From: CAZSNT01 sp964607765
Lineage (GTDB): Bacteria; Verrucomicrobiota; Lentisphaeria; Oligosphaerales; JABHEG01
Length of the DNA stretch: 50,962 nt
Direction of reading: 5' to 3'
Assembly: GCA_964607765.1 (NCBI GenBank)
Contig: CAZSNT010000059.1
Coordinates: 1 to 50,962 of the forward strand
Position 1 is the stretch's first letter, and each line of letters opens with the position of its first letter. A program made the position numbers and the translations under genes. The notes under the pieces were generated by a model, which worked only from the letters and a program-made list of their open reading frames with translations, did not search any database and was not told the origin of the DNA. Positions 27,306 through 36,203 of the stretch are shown piece after piece.

Positions 27306-27968
27306 ATGAGATCGTTTCCCGTCCGGGCCGGTCAGCTGTCTGCTTGGGGGAGCGCCGCAATACTGCTGTTGACAGGCTGTCAGACGGTCTACTACCAGGC
27401 CATGGAGAAGATCGGGTACCAGAAGCACGAGATTCTGGTCGACCGGGTCAAGGACGCCCGAGATGCCCAGGAGAAGACCAAGGAGCAGTTCCAGGATGCC
27501 CTCGAGCAGTTTTCGGCCATGGTGAATTTCGATGGCGGCCAACTGCAGGGCAAGTACGATCATCTGAAGAGCGTGTTCTCACGCTGCGAAACCCGGTCGC
27601 AGGCGCTGTCGAAGCGCATAGCGGACGTCGAACACGTGGCCCAGGCGCTTTTCAAAGAATGGGAAACGGAGCTGCGGCAATACAGCAGCGCGAATCTTCG
27701 GCGTTCCAGTGAGCGGAAACTGGACCAGACTCGCCTTCGGTACGGGGAGCTGCTTCGGGCCATGAGACGCGCCGAGAAGAAGGTCGATCCCGTGCTTGCG
27801 GCCTTCCGGGACCAGGTTCTGTTCCTCAAACACAATCTGAATGCGCGTGCGATTGCATCGTTGCAGTCCGAGCTCGATTCCATCCAGACCGATGTTGCTG
27901 CCCTGGTCCGTGAGATGGAATCTGCCATCGCGGAGGCGGAAGGCTTCATCCAGACGCTGGGCAAATAA
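27306..27968 (+). CDS. DUF2959 family lipoprotein
   Basis: The 220-residue protein has a lipoprotein signal ending in LLLTGC (lipidated Cys at about 25). The body is almost entirely helical and coiled-coil, with the DUF2959 pattern YYQAMEKIGYQKHEILVDRV near the start and DPVLAAFRDQVLFLKHNLNA towards the end. The family is found as small outer-membrane-directed lipoproteins of unknown role. It has a purine-rich ribosome binding site (GAAAGGAA) upstream and converges on the acyltransferase gene 53 bases later. Confidence 0.85.
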   Translation: MRSFPVRAGQLSAWGSAAILLLTGCQTVYYQAMEKIGYQKHEILVDRVKDARDAQEKTKEQFQDALEQFSAMVNFDGGQLQGKYDHLKSVFSRCETRSQALSKRIADVEHVAQALFKEWETELRQYSSANLRRSSERKLDQTRLRYGELLRAMRRAEKKVDPVLAAFRDQVLFLKHNLNARAIASLQSELDSIQTDVAALVREMESAIAEAEGFIQTLGK

Positions 27969-28021
27969 GGCGGCGAACCGGGCGCCCCGGCCGCCGCCGT
28001 GCTCTGCAGTGAACGCGCGGG

Positions 28022-29863
28022 TCACTTGTCATCGGCACGTTCGACACGCCCGTCCTGGGGGGCTCTTCCGCCGATTACCTTCGCAGCGTCCTTGCCAAAG
28101 AAGCGTTTCAGCTGCAGAGGATCTGTCCTCTTCAGATCGACGACAATCATGCCGTCCAGCGTGTTGTTGAAGTTCGGTGAGACGCCGAAACGGAGGAAAC
28201 CGGCTCCCATCTTGATGTACTGCCGAACAAGCACGGGCACACCGGCGTGCTCCGTTTCGAGATCCGCTACCCAAGCTGAAAGCTCACTCACGTCAGATCC
28301 CCAATTGTCGATCGCGCCCGGCTCGACCGCGCGCAAATGCCGGCGTCTGAGCGCACACCGCGGCCTGACCAGACCCTGCAGTTCCGTGCTTCGATACCGT
28401 TCGCTCAGTACGGCGGCCATGAGCTGGCGCGAACTCCAGTGGTAGTCGCCACTGATGCTCACCATTCCGAACAGCTTGGTGTACTGAGGGTTGCTCACGA
28501 TGAAGCGTCCGATGCCCTTCCACAGCAGCAGCAGCGCGTTGTACTGTCTCTGGTAGCGCGGCTGAATGAAAGAGCGGCCCAGCTCAAGCGCCGGCCCCAG
28601 CGCCGCAGGCGCGTCCCGGTGCCATTGGAAGTCCAGGCTGCTGTAAAGTCCTGCGGGACCCCGGTCCGCCGTGAGTTCGTCGGTCAGGCCTATGCGGTAG
28701 GCTCCAACCACTTCCAGTGCTTCGGTGTCCCACACAAACAGGTGGCGGTAGTCCTGATCGCACCGGTCCAAATCGATTGCGCGGCCCGTTCCTTCGCCGG
28801 CCTGCCGGAACGTGACCTCCCGGAGCCGTCCGATCTCCTGCAGCAGATGGGGGATTTGCTTGGCGCGGGCGATATAGACGTGGCGGTTCGGGGCTGTCAC
28901 CAGGAGTTGGTCGGCCGGGAGCGCTTCGACATCAGCGGCTATCAGGCCACGATCACCGGCCTCGACAATCGGTGCGGCGACCCGGTCGCTGCCCTGTGCC
29001 GGCCCCGTCGCCGGCGCCGCGACCTCGGCACGGCGGTTGGTCAGCAGGTACGTACGGAACCGCAGGTACTCAATGATGTCCCGGTCCGAGCCGCGGGCCA
29101 TGAGCTGCTTCCAGGACAACGCGTGGCCGATGCGGAGGCCGACAGTATGCCCTGCCTGGCGCAGCAGCTCCTGAGGCTGGAGCATGGTCCGGAACAAGGG
29201 ATGCGCCATGCCTGCCAGCTGGAACCGGCGGCTGTTGCCGCCTTCGATGTGAACGGGAATAACCGGGGCCTGAGCCCAACGAATGACGCGACCCACCGTT
29301 GAGTGCCACTCCGGATCGAGCACTTGCCGACGCCGTAGATTGGGCCGGGAGATGGCGCCGGAAGGGAATATCAGCAGTGCACCGCCCTCCTTTACCCAGT
29401 GCAGCGATTGGCGCACGCCGCGGAAGTTCTGGCGGGTGGACGTCTGCCGCGACCACGGGTCCACGAACGTCAGCATATCCCTGAGCTCCGGGACGGCGGC
29501 AAGCTGCGCGTTGGCCATGATCCGCAGATCAGGACGGACCCGTGCCAGGGCCGCAGCAATGACCAGTCCGTCCAGCATGCCATGCGGATGATTGGCCACC
29601 AGCACCAACGGCCCCTCACGCGGCACCCGCGCCAGGTCCTCAGCCACGGCCTCAACCGATACATCCAACGCCTCAAGCGTCTGTTCGGCAAAGGCCACGC
29701 CTGACGCGCCGCCGCGAATCCGGCTGTAGATCCTGTTCAGTGTATCCACCTGCAGCAAGTGGGATACCGGCGCCCCGCAACGCCCTAACAACTGCCCGGC
29801 ACGACTCGGGCCCGCGAGATCCTGTAGCTGCAACTGCTCGTCGGCTGTAACGAAGGCTTCCAT
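28022..29863 (-). CDS. OlsF-like bifunctional acyltransferase (PlsC + GNAT N-acyltransferase)
   Basis: The 613-residue protein joins two acyltransferase domains. The N-terminal one (about 60-270) is PlsC-like, with NHPHGMLDGL at 91-100 and FPSGAISR at 167-173 in place of FPEGTRS. The C-terminal one (about 315-600) resembles OlsB/hemolysin-type N-acyltransferases: LREVTFRQAGEGTGRAIDLD, then HLFVWD and VVGAYRIG. The combination matches OlsF, which makes ornithine lipid by N-acylating ornithine and then O-acylating the product. This would occur at the inner membrane. I chose the ATG at 29863, with AGGAG about 12 bases upstream; the open frame extends 51 codons further without family character. 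Another aminolipid is possible. Confidence 0.78.
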   Translation of the reverse strand: MEAFVTADEQLQLQDLAGPSRAGQLLGRCGAPVSHLLQVDTLNRIYSRIRGGASGVAFAEQTLEALDVSVEAVAEDLARVPREGPLVLVANHPHGMLDGLVIAAALARVRPDLRIMANAQLAAVPELRDMLTFVDPWSRQTSTRQNFRGVRQSLHWVKEGGALLIFPSGAISRPNLRRRQVLDPEWHSTVGRVIRWAQAPVIPVHIEGGNSRRFQLAGMAHPLFRTMLQPQELLRQAGHTVGLRIGHALSWKQLMARGSDRDIIEYLRFRTYLLTNRRAEVAAPATGPAQGSDRVAAPIVEAGDRGLIAADVEALPADQLLVTAPNRHVYIARAKQIPHLLQEIGRLREVTFRQAGEGTGRAIDLDRCDQDYRHLFVWDTEALEVVGAYRIGLTDELTADRGPAGLYSSLDFQWHRDAPAALGPALELGRSFIQPRYQRQYNALLLLWKGIGRFIVSNPQYTKLFGMVSISGDYHWSSRQLMAAVLSERYRSTELQGLVRPRCALRRRHLRAVEPGAIDNWGSDVSELSAWVADLETEHAGVPVLVRQYIKMGAGFLRFGVSPNFNNTLDGMIVVDLKRTDPLQLKRFFGKDAAKVIGGRAPQDGRVERADDK

Positions 29864-30104
29864 GGTGAGTGTCTCCTGTCTATCCAAGTGCTTCCAGTGT
29901 GTGCTCAGACTCCAGTCGAGGGAGACCGTCCCCCGCGCAACTCCTCTAGAGCAACACGGGTGCCAACCTGGCGGCTGCGACTCCTGACCAGCCTGTCCGA
30001 GGCTGATAAAGCACATATGAACGGGTGGGGTTGTTCGTGTGGTGTACGGCGCTGCGCAAAAAATGTATGCAGCGGTGTGCGCCGGTCGCGGGACGAGGGA
30101 GTGA

Positions 30105-31877
30105 TCAGGTGTGGATCAGGGGCAAGGAGAGGGTAAACGACACGAGGCCGGGTTGCGGGTCGTCCAGGCGGAGCTCACCGTTGTGGGCTCGTGCTATCTC
30201 GCGAGCCAGGCTGAGTCCCAGCCCGGCGCCGCCCACTTCCCGGCTTCGTGCCTTGTCCGTGCGGTAGAAGCGTTCGAAGAGATGCTCGCGGTCGGCCTCG
30301 GGCATGTCATCGCCTGTGTTGGCGATTGTCAAACGGACCGTGTCGTCCGTTGCCTGCACGGTGAGCGAGATTTGTCCGTCGGCGTGGCAGTACTTGATCG
30401 CGTTCGTCGTCAGGTTCTGAAGGACCTGCCCGAGCAGTTCGTGGTCGGCGCGTGTCCACGCGTGTTCCGGCGTGTTCTGTATCACGCGCAGTTGCGGCGC
30501 CATGATTTGTGCATCTTCAGCCAGGTTCCGGACCGCGTCGGCCAGGTCCAAGGGGTCGGTGACCAGGCTCAGCTTGCCCGCGTCAGCCTGCGCGAGGAGC
30601 AGCAGTTTTCGGCTGATCGATTTCAGCCGCTGCGTTTGTTCGAGCAGCCCGCCGAACACACGTTGCCGGTCGGACCCGGCGGGGGCGCGGTGAAGCGCCT
30701 GCTCCAGCTGGCCTTGCAGAACCGCCAAGGGCGTTTTGAGCTCATGAGCGGCATCTGCGCTGAACCGCACGGCCTGTTCGAAGCTGCGCTGCAGCCGGTC
30801 CATCATCTGGTTGAAGACCGCAATCAGTCGCCCAAATTCGGCATCCTCACCTTCGAGTGTGATGCGTTGGTCCAGTCCCTGGGCCGTGATGCTCTCCACA
30901 GTCTCGGTCAGTGCCGCGACGGGCCGGAGTGCGCGCTGGGCCACGATCCAGGCCCCGATGGCGATGATGACCAGCCCGGCGGGCAAGGCGACAAGGAAGG
31001 CGTTTCGCACCCGCCGCATGTCAGCCAGGAAGCCGTCGAGGTCGTACCCGAGAACCAGGGTGATGCTCGGGTTACCCATCACGCCGATGCGCCACGCACG
31101 TCCGCTGGCGTGGGTGGTGGTGAACTCGGGGCCGCGCAGCGGCATGGGGCCGGGCGCGCCGCGGGGCCCCGATCCCGGCCTTCGTGTTGGATCGCGCCCG
31201 GGCGGCCCCGGCCCCATGCCGCGCTCCCGTTCCGGGCGCCACACGTCATCCGGCTCAAGCAAGGGCGCATCGTCGCCGTCGTCGCCGGCTGGCGGCGGTC
31301 GGGACGGCTCTGCAAAGTCGTCGGGGCTCACTCCAAACAGCCCGTCATCCGTCTGCCGCGGCTCTCGCTGCTCACCGGGCAGCGGACGGGGGCCTGCTCC
31401 GGGCGGCATGCGTCTGCCGGGACGCGGGAACGGCCTCAGGGCGGAGCCCGGTGCGGTACCGGGCGGTTGGTGGGGGCCTGCGCCTGCGCCCATGCTCCGA
31501 TGTCGGCGCAGCCGATCGATCGCATCAGGACCGCCCGGCAGCGGGAAGCCTTGAGGATGCAGGTCGTCGGGCCAGTTCCGACTCACGTAGACCGCGTCGT
31601 CCAGGTCGCTGATCACAAGCAGAACCTGGGATGACTCGTCCAGAGCCAACATCTCGTCGTTCGTGACCTGTGTCCAGTGTTCCGGGCGGTGGCGCACGCT
31701 CAGATACTGCAGGCCCTGCGCCTGTATGCCGTGGTCTATCCGCTGCAGATCGGTCCGGCGAATCAGCACCCAGGCCGAGGTGCCGAACACGGCCAGCACA
31801 AGCCCGCAGAGCACAACGGACAGCAAGGCAATACGCAGTCGGAAAGAGTGAAGTCTGGTGCGATCGTTGGAAGTCAA
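30105..31877 (-). CDS. sensor histidine kinase with Pro/Gly-rich periplasmic insert
   Basis: The protein of about 590 residues has a first membrane helix at about 14-38 and a periplasmic region that contains a Pro/Gly/Arg-rich low-complexity stretch (about 128-250). A second helix follows at about 292-314, then HAMP, and a HisKA domain with the phosphorylated His in FSADAAHELKTPL. The HATPase domain has the N box (LTTNAIKYC) and G boxes (GAGLGLSLA). It phosphorylates the response regulator encoded just upstream. No ATG suits the start. I propose a TTG at 31877-31875 that overlaps the regulator's stop as TTGA; other starts are possible. Confidence 0.88.
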   Translation of the reverse strand: MTSNDRTRLHSFRLRIALLSVVLCGLVLAVFGTSAWVLIRRTDLQRIDHGIQAQGLQYLSVRHRPEHWTQVTNDEMLALDESSQVLLVISDLDDAVYVSRNWPDDLHPQGFPLPGGPDAIDRLRRHRSMGAGAGPHQPPGTAPGSALRPFPRPGRRMPPGAGPRPLPGEQREPRQTDDGLFGVSPDDFAEPSRPPPAGDDGDDAPLLEPDDVWRPERERGMGPGPPGRDPTRRPGSGPRGAPGPMPLRGPEFTTTHASGRAWRIGVMGNPSITLVLGYDLDGFLADMRRVRNAFLVALPAGLVIIAIGAWIVAQRALRPVAALTETVESITAQGLDQRITLEGEDAEFGRLIAVFNQMMDRLQRSFEQAVRFSADAAHELKTPLAVLQGQLEQALHRAPAGSDRQRVFGGLLEQTQRLKSISRKLLLLAQADAGKLSLVTDPLDLADAVRNLAEDAQIMAPQLRVIQNTPEHAWTRADHELLGQVLQNLTTNAIKYCHADGQISLTVQATDDTVRLTIANTGDDMPEADREHLFERFYRTDKARSREVGGAGLGLSLAREIARAHNGELRLDDPQPGLVSFTLSLPLIHT

Positions 31878-32545
31878 CCTCGTCTGATCCTGTAGCCAAC
31901 GCCCCGTACGGTTTCGATCAGCCGCGCCTCGCCCTGTTCGCACAGCTTCTTGCGCAGGCGCTGTATGTAGACATCGACGAGATTCGTGCCCGGATCGAAG
32001 TAGTACTCCCAGACATGCTCCAGGATCTGCGTGCGGGTGAACACGCGACCCGGCGAACGCATCAGGTACGTGAGCAGGTTGAACTCACGCGCGGTAAGCT
32101 CAATCGGGCGGTCGCTGCGCCGAACTTCACGCGTGATCAGGTTCACGGTCAAGTCATCAGCCTGGAGCATGCTCAGCTTCTCGCCCGAGGCCCGTCGAAT
32201 GATCGCATGCAGGCGTGCAACGAGCTCCTCGACGAAAAAGGGCTTAGTCAGGTAATCGTCCGCGCCCAGGTTCAGGCCCTCAATACGCTCGTTCAGCTCA
32301 CTGCGTGCTGTGAGCAGCAGCACGGGCACCGTGTTCTTCTGGTCCCGCAGGTTGCGCAGGATACTCAGCCCGTCGCGACCGGGAAGCATGATGTCCAGCA
32401 CAAGGGCGTCGTAGGGCTGGCGCGAAGCCTGCCTGTAGGCCTCATCCCCGTTGTGGCACACGTCTACGTCGAAGCCCTCTTCCTCCAGCCCGTTGCGGAC
32501 GAAGCTGGCAATGTGCTTCTCATCTTCAACAACAAGGACTTTCAT
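31874..32545 (-). CDS. OmpR-family response regulator
   Basis: The 223-residue protein has a receiver domain with acidic pocket E7-D8, phosphoacceptor D51 (LVLDIMLPGRDGL) and conserved K101 (YLTKPF). A winged-helix DNA-binding domain follows (REFNLLTYLMRSPGRVFTR, ending VRGVGYRIRR). The ATG at 32543-32545 fits the family N terminus exactly; an open frame upstream adds 37 unlikely residues. It is the first gene of a regulator/kinase pair. Overall type is CopR/QseB/PmrA-like; the signal cannot be told. Confidence 0.93.
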   Translation of the reverse strand: MKVLVVEDEKHIASFVRNGLEEEGFDVDVCHNGDEAYRQASRQPYDALVLDIMLPGRDGLSILRNLRDQKNTVPVLLLTARSELNERIEGLNLGADDYLTKPFFVEELVARLHAIIRRASGEKLSMLQADDLTVNLITREVRRSDRPIELTAREFNLLTYLMRSPGRVFTRTQILEHVWEYYFDPGTNLVDVYIQRLRKKLCEQGEARLIETVRGVGYRIRRG

Positions 32546-32874
32546 ACCAGCCAATATGTACCCGTGCGGCGCGGAAGTCCATTGCACGCAAACGCTCAGG
32601 GCGCCCGCTCGTCCCCGTCCCTCGCCCTCGAGCGCCGAGAGCTTCGTTGCACCCACGGATGGCAGAGCCGTCCCGCGGATGTTGGGTGCCGGACGTCACT
32701 CAGTACGCTGTGTGCCATTCGGGACAGGGCGGCAGCCGTGTTGTCGCTGAAGTCGCCTTCGCCCGGCATCCAAGCAGGCGAAAGACCAGACTACATCCCC
32801 CTGCGCAACTACCTGGTCATGCTCGACGAGAGGGGCGCCGTTACGGGTCGGGCCGTGCATGAACGCGCCGCCGT
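32546..32874. other. 329-base intergenic region upstream of the two-component genes
   Basis: This stretch separates the protease-like gene from the response regulator, both on the minus strand, and should hold the regulator's promoter. I see no convincing -35/-10 pair. A plus-strand frame contains YIPLRNYLVMLDERG, which looks protein-like, but it has no start signal and no recognised relative, so I do not call a gene. Confidence 0.4.
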
Positions 32875-33879
32875 CTACGGCCCCAGTCGCCGCAGCGTGA
32901 GCCAGACGCGGCGTGGGGCTGCGTTCTCGGGGGGCAGAACGTCCAAGGCTACCAGATCCCCGGGCTGCCGCTGCCACACCAGATTGTATACGTCGTCTCG
33001 GTACCGAACGGGGCGGCCGTCAATCGCCGTGATAAGCGATTCCCTGTTCAGTCCGGCAGCTTTGGCGGCCCCCTTCTTCTGCAGGGGTATTGTGATGACT
33101 CCTTCGGTGCCTTCCGGGAACCGCTGAATGAACCCCTTGGGCTGCGACCACAGTTCCTCCAGCCCGCAATCCATGGAAGGACGGACGACCGACTCACGTC
33201 GGCGCAGCAGATGCCGGATCGCATCAGGCGGCGCTACGATCGCAATTCCGGCGCCCGACTGGCGATGGGTCACGAACCCGGACTGGTTCCCGACCACGCG
33301 GCCCGATCGGTCAAGCCACGGGCCGCCGGAGGTGCCGGGCGGCGACGGCGCCGTGATGTGGTAGGCGCGCATCGGCATGCCGCGGTCGGCGAAGTAGTTG
33401 AACGTCGTGCTCGCCTGGGCCGCCGTGCCGCCCAGCATGATGCCGTGCCGGAAAAGCGCGGAGCCGTAGAACAGCACCGGTGCGCCGGGAGGCGGCATGC
33501 CCTCAGCCACGTCGAGTCTGGGCCACGGCGCCGCCCCGCCTTCTATCTGCAACAGAGCGATGTCATGCCCCCAGTCGAAGGCCAAGGCCTTGGCGGGAAG
33601 ACGCTGGCCGCCAGCATGGATAACTTCGATGCGGTCGTCGGCCCCGGCAAGAACGTGCGCCGCCGTCACTACCACGCCGTCCGCTGCCGCCAGCCATCCC
33701 GAGCCCTCCAGCCGGCCGGCAACCAGGATCTCCACCGAGGCCCGGCGCGCTCGCTCGTAGAGGTCAAAATCTCTGCCGCGCCGCGGCTTGAGCGCCACAC
33801 AGCCCACGAGCAGGCAACTCGCGGCCAGCGGGACGATGGCAAATCGACGCTGTGGGTGTCTGGCGTGCTGGCGTGCCAT
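32875..33879 (-). CDS. trypsin-like (HtrA-type) serine protease lipoprotein with PDZ domain
   Basis: The 334-residue protein has a lipoprotein signal (LLVGC, Cys 27). A trypsin-like domain carries the full catalytic triad: H75 (VTAAHVL), D106 (GHDIALL) and S184 (PGTSGGPWLD). A short PDZ-like domain (about 250-334) contains KKGAAKAAGLNRESLITAIDG. It resembles HtrA/DegP-type envelope proteases but is shorter and lipid-anchored. The gene lies 101 bases after a pseudopilin gene on the same strand. Its targets are unknown; quality control of envelope or secreted proteins is the family's usual role. Confidence 0.85.
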   Translation of the reverse strand: MARQHARHPQRRFAIVPLAASCLLVGCVALKPRRGRDFDLYERARRASVEILVAGRLEGSGWLAAADGVVVTAAHVLAGADDRIEVIHAGGQRLPAKALAFDWGHDIALLQIEGGAAPWPRLDVAEGMPPPGAPVLFYGSALFRHGIMLGGTAAQASTTFNYFADRGMPMRAYHITAPSPPGTSGGPWLDRSGRVVGNQSGFVTHRQSGAGIAIVAPPDAIRHLLRRRESVVRPSMDCGLEELWSQPKGFIQRFPEGTEGVITIPLQKKGAAKAAGLNRESLITAIDGRPVRYRDDVYNLVWQRQPGDLVALDVLPPENAAPRRVWLTLRRLGP

Positions 33880-33980
33880 CGAAAACTGCTCCCGGGTAGC
33901 TCTTCGTCAACGGAACCGCCCACAAACGTAACGGTTCTTGTTTCGGGAGCAACTGGATGCCACGCAGTAGGAAGGGCCAA

Positions 33981-34640
33981 TCACTGGATGCGCTGCACGA
34001 TGTCGTCGCCCAGAATCACCACGTCAGTGACCAGCTGATCGAACGGTAGGTCGATGGTGCCGTCCGGCCCGGCGCTTACTACGAACACAGCACGCTTGAT
34101 GCGGCCGTTGTCAACCACCCCGGGCTGCGGATTGAGGAACGCCACATTGACCATGTACCGGTTCCCCCACGGGTCTGCAGAGGGGACTGTGGTCAGATAG
34201 GGACCGTTCCAGCCCAAGCCGTCCACGTCCGCTTTCAAGGTGTATCCGGGCACGTTGTTCACCAAGTGGTTGCCGAGGAAGTCCGCCGTGCCCGTGACCC
34301 ACGTGTAGAGACCGGTCGGATCCTTGGGCAGGGCAGGCGACGCACCGTCGCTGACCAGCAGATCGACAATATGACTGCCCTGGTAGCCGTCGATCGAGTC
34401 GGTTGTGCGCGGCACAAACCCCGTGTCCTGGTAGAACCGGTGGATGGCCTCGCTGATTGTCTTCACATCCTGGCGTGCACGCAGAATGCGGCTTTGCGTG
34501 ATGTGGGACATGACCGTGGGTACAAGCACTGCGGTGAGGATGGCGATCACGCTGAGAATAATCGTCATCTCAACAAGCGTCAGCCGGTTCGTCCGGCCGC
34601 GTTGCCTGCAGCTTTGGCTTGTGTTGTTGAGCGTGACCAT
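33981..34640 (-). CDS. GspG-like pseudopilin, atypical cleavage site
   Basis: The 219-residue protein has a type II pseudopilin N terminus: basic leader, then RLTLVEMTIILSVIAILTAV with the key Glu at mature position +5. The C-terminal half has the GspG hallmark DPWGNRYMVN. However, the residue before the expected cut is not glycine (R/LTLVE), whereas prepilin peptidase normally needs G/FTLVE. Another larger GspG-like gene lies upstream on the same strand, separated by 243 bases. No GspD, E, F or peptidase gene is present here. The protein may be a minor component of a pseudopilus or be handled by a divergent peptidase. Confidence 0.8.
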   Translation of the reverse strand: MVTLNNTSQSCRQRGRTNRLTLVEMTIILSVIAILTAVLVPTVMSHITQSRILRARQDVKTISEAIHRFYQDTGFVPRTTDSIDGYQGSHIVDLLVSDGASPALPKDPTGLYTWVTGTADFLGNHLVNNVPGYTLKADVDGLGWNGPYLTTVPSADPWGNRYMVNVAFLNPQPGVVDNGRIKRAVFVVSAGPDGTIDLPFDQLVTDVVILGDDIVQRIQ

Positions 34641-34842
34641 TGTCTCGATTCCGATCGTCCGGTCGTCCAGCGGTGTTGCGTGCTCCGGGGCGGGTGCTGG
34701 AAGGCTGTTTCGGCGTTCAATCAGCCCCGGGCTGATCTGTGTTGGCGGGCCGGGACCGTCTGCCGGTCTGGCTGGCGGGGGCGGCTCACCGTCCGCATGT
34801 GGGTCGAGGATTTACTCGTTCGGCACACATGCGGAGAGTGAG

Positions 34843-34873
34843 GTTGACGGGGGCGGGAACCACCCCCGTCAAC
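34843..34873 (-). terminator. strong inverted repeat after the larger pseudopilin gene
   Basis: GTTGACGGGGG (34843-34853) pairs perfectly with CCCCCGTCAAC (34863-34873) around a 9-base loop, 10 bases downstream of the pseudopilin stop. There is no T-run, so factor-dependent termination or 3' end protection is as likely as intrinsic termination. A second, weaker inverted repeat, CCGCATGTG/CACATGCGG, lies nearby at about 34793-34834. Confidence 0.55.
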
Positions 34874-34883
34874 CAAACCGCAC

Positions 34884-35663
34884 TTACGGGCGAGAGTTCC
34901 CGCTGATCGTGTAGAGAATGTCATCGTCGCCGGGGGTGAGCCCGTCGACGCTGAACATCGTGTCGATTTCCTCATCAGGACCGGCAGTCAGGACGACCAC
35001 GTCCTCTTCGAAGCCGTTGACTCCGTTCGAGGCCGCACTGATTCCGGGGGAGTCTGCCAGCGGATCGAGGTACTTCACATTGACAGCGTACCGGTTGCCC
35101 CAGGGGTCGGGGTCGATCGGAGCCGTCATGTACGGGCCTCTCCAGGCAAACTCGCTGTTGAACCCACCACTCTCATCACGGGCGAACATGGGATCGCTGC
35201 CGGGATTGGTGAGCTCGTGCGGGACCCGATAGTTGGTGGTGTTGGTGACCAGATGATCTTCCAGGAAGTCAACTGTGTTGTTGTTCACCTTCTTCTGCCA
35301 CCAGTCGGCGTCAGACGGATGGGCCATGGCGGTGGTCATTTCCAGTTCCGGAATGTCACCGTCAGAAACGAGCACTTCCACGCGATTGAACGCGCCCTGC
35401 CACGGGGCAGAACCGCTCTGCGGCTCGCGAGTCGCCTCGCCATGGTCGTCACCGCCGTCCTGCATGAAGTAGCTGTTGGCGGTGTCTTCGATGAACATGC
35501 AGATGGCCATGCCGATGGCTTGGACATCTTCACGGGCACGACAGACTTTGGCGTTGCGGATGTAGCGGTCGATCACAGGCATGAGAATTGCACACAGGAT
35601 CGACAGAACCACGAGGATGATGGTCAACTCAACAAGCGACCAGTTGCGGGTTTTCGTTTTCAT
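34884..35663 (-). CDS. large GspG-like pseudopilin, atypical cleavage site
   Basis: The 259-residue protein starts MKTKTRNWSLVELTIILVVL: a short basic leader, then a type IV pilin-like helix with Glu at +5. The usual G/F at the cleavage site is replaced by N/W. The C-terminal region has the GspG signature DPWGNRYAVNVKYLD and an acidic, Asp/Gly-rich tail (DEEIDTM; GDDDIL) that could bind calcium as GspG does. A strong ribosome binding site (GGAGGAAAG) precedes the ATG. It is about 100 residues longer than classical GspG, with an Asp/Glu-rich middle. It is the first gene of a minus-strand group with the second pseudopilin and the protease lipoprotein. Confidence 0.8.
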   Translation of the reverse strand: MKTKTRNWSLVELTIILVVLSILCAILMPVIDRYIRNAKVCRAREDVQAIGMAICMFIEDTANSYFMQDGGDDHGEATREPQSGSAPWQGAFNRVEVLVSDGDIPELEMTTAMAHPSDADWWQKKVNNNTVDFLEDHLVTNTTNYRVPHELTNPGSDPMFARDESGGFNSEFAWRGPYMTAPIDPDPWGNRYAVNVKYLDPLADSPGISAASNGVNGFEEDVVVLTAGPDEEIDTMFSVDGLTPGDDDILYTISGNSRP

Positions 35664-36203
35664 CTCTTACTTTCCTCCAAATCGTCTTTTTCTCAGTTCA
35701 CTGACCTGGTCCGTCTTCAGAAGCCTACGAAGCTGGCAATGGCTCTGGTGGACGAACGGCGCGTGTGTCTGAATGGTTGCAGCTATTCCACACACGCATC
35801 TGCGGAGTTCTTTGCTCTGGTAAGCACCACCTCCTTCCTGGTGTTCCTATGTTCTCTGGCACTCTTTTCAACGTCACTGGGCGCTCTTGTTTGCAGCGCG
35901 TCTTGTCGTTAGCACCTGGAATGCCAAGGCGTTTTCAGGCAGTGTGCAATAGGCTTGGTGTCAATGGATTAGGTGGTCGCGGCCACAGCGTGGACGGCCC
36001 CGAATCCAGCCGTCTTCAGGAGGGTTGATCTCCAAGCAGTAGGGGGCTGGCTACAAAACGTGGAGGTCCAGAGCCCGGGGCGTGGTCAGGCGCCCACACG
36101 CCCTACGCGGATAGTGCTAATGAGGCGCGCCCGGGCCCGCGCGCGAGCTGTAGTAAGCGGGGCGGCGACGGGCTATATTGGCGACCTGTGAGAGTGCTTC
36201 CGT
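35664..36203. other. 540-base divergent intergenic region between pseudopilin and ATP synthase genes
   Basis: No gene is supported. The left end holds the ribosome binding site of the minus-strand pseudopilin gene. The right end should hold the ATP synthase promoter. A TATATT at 36174-36179 could be a -10 box but lacks a -35 partner. A very GC-rich alternating stretch (36123-36145) precedes it. A small plus-strand frame ending at 35912 encodes a hydrophobic peptide but has no ribosome binding site. Confidence 0.4.

Noticed and set aside
30050..30074. CGCTGC/GCAGCG hairpin as a terminator
   Set aside because: The T-run lies inside the loop, not after the stem, and the position is upstream of the acyltransferase rather than after a clear transcript end.
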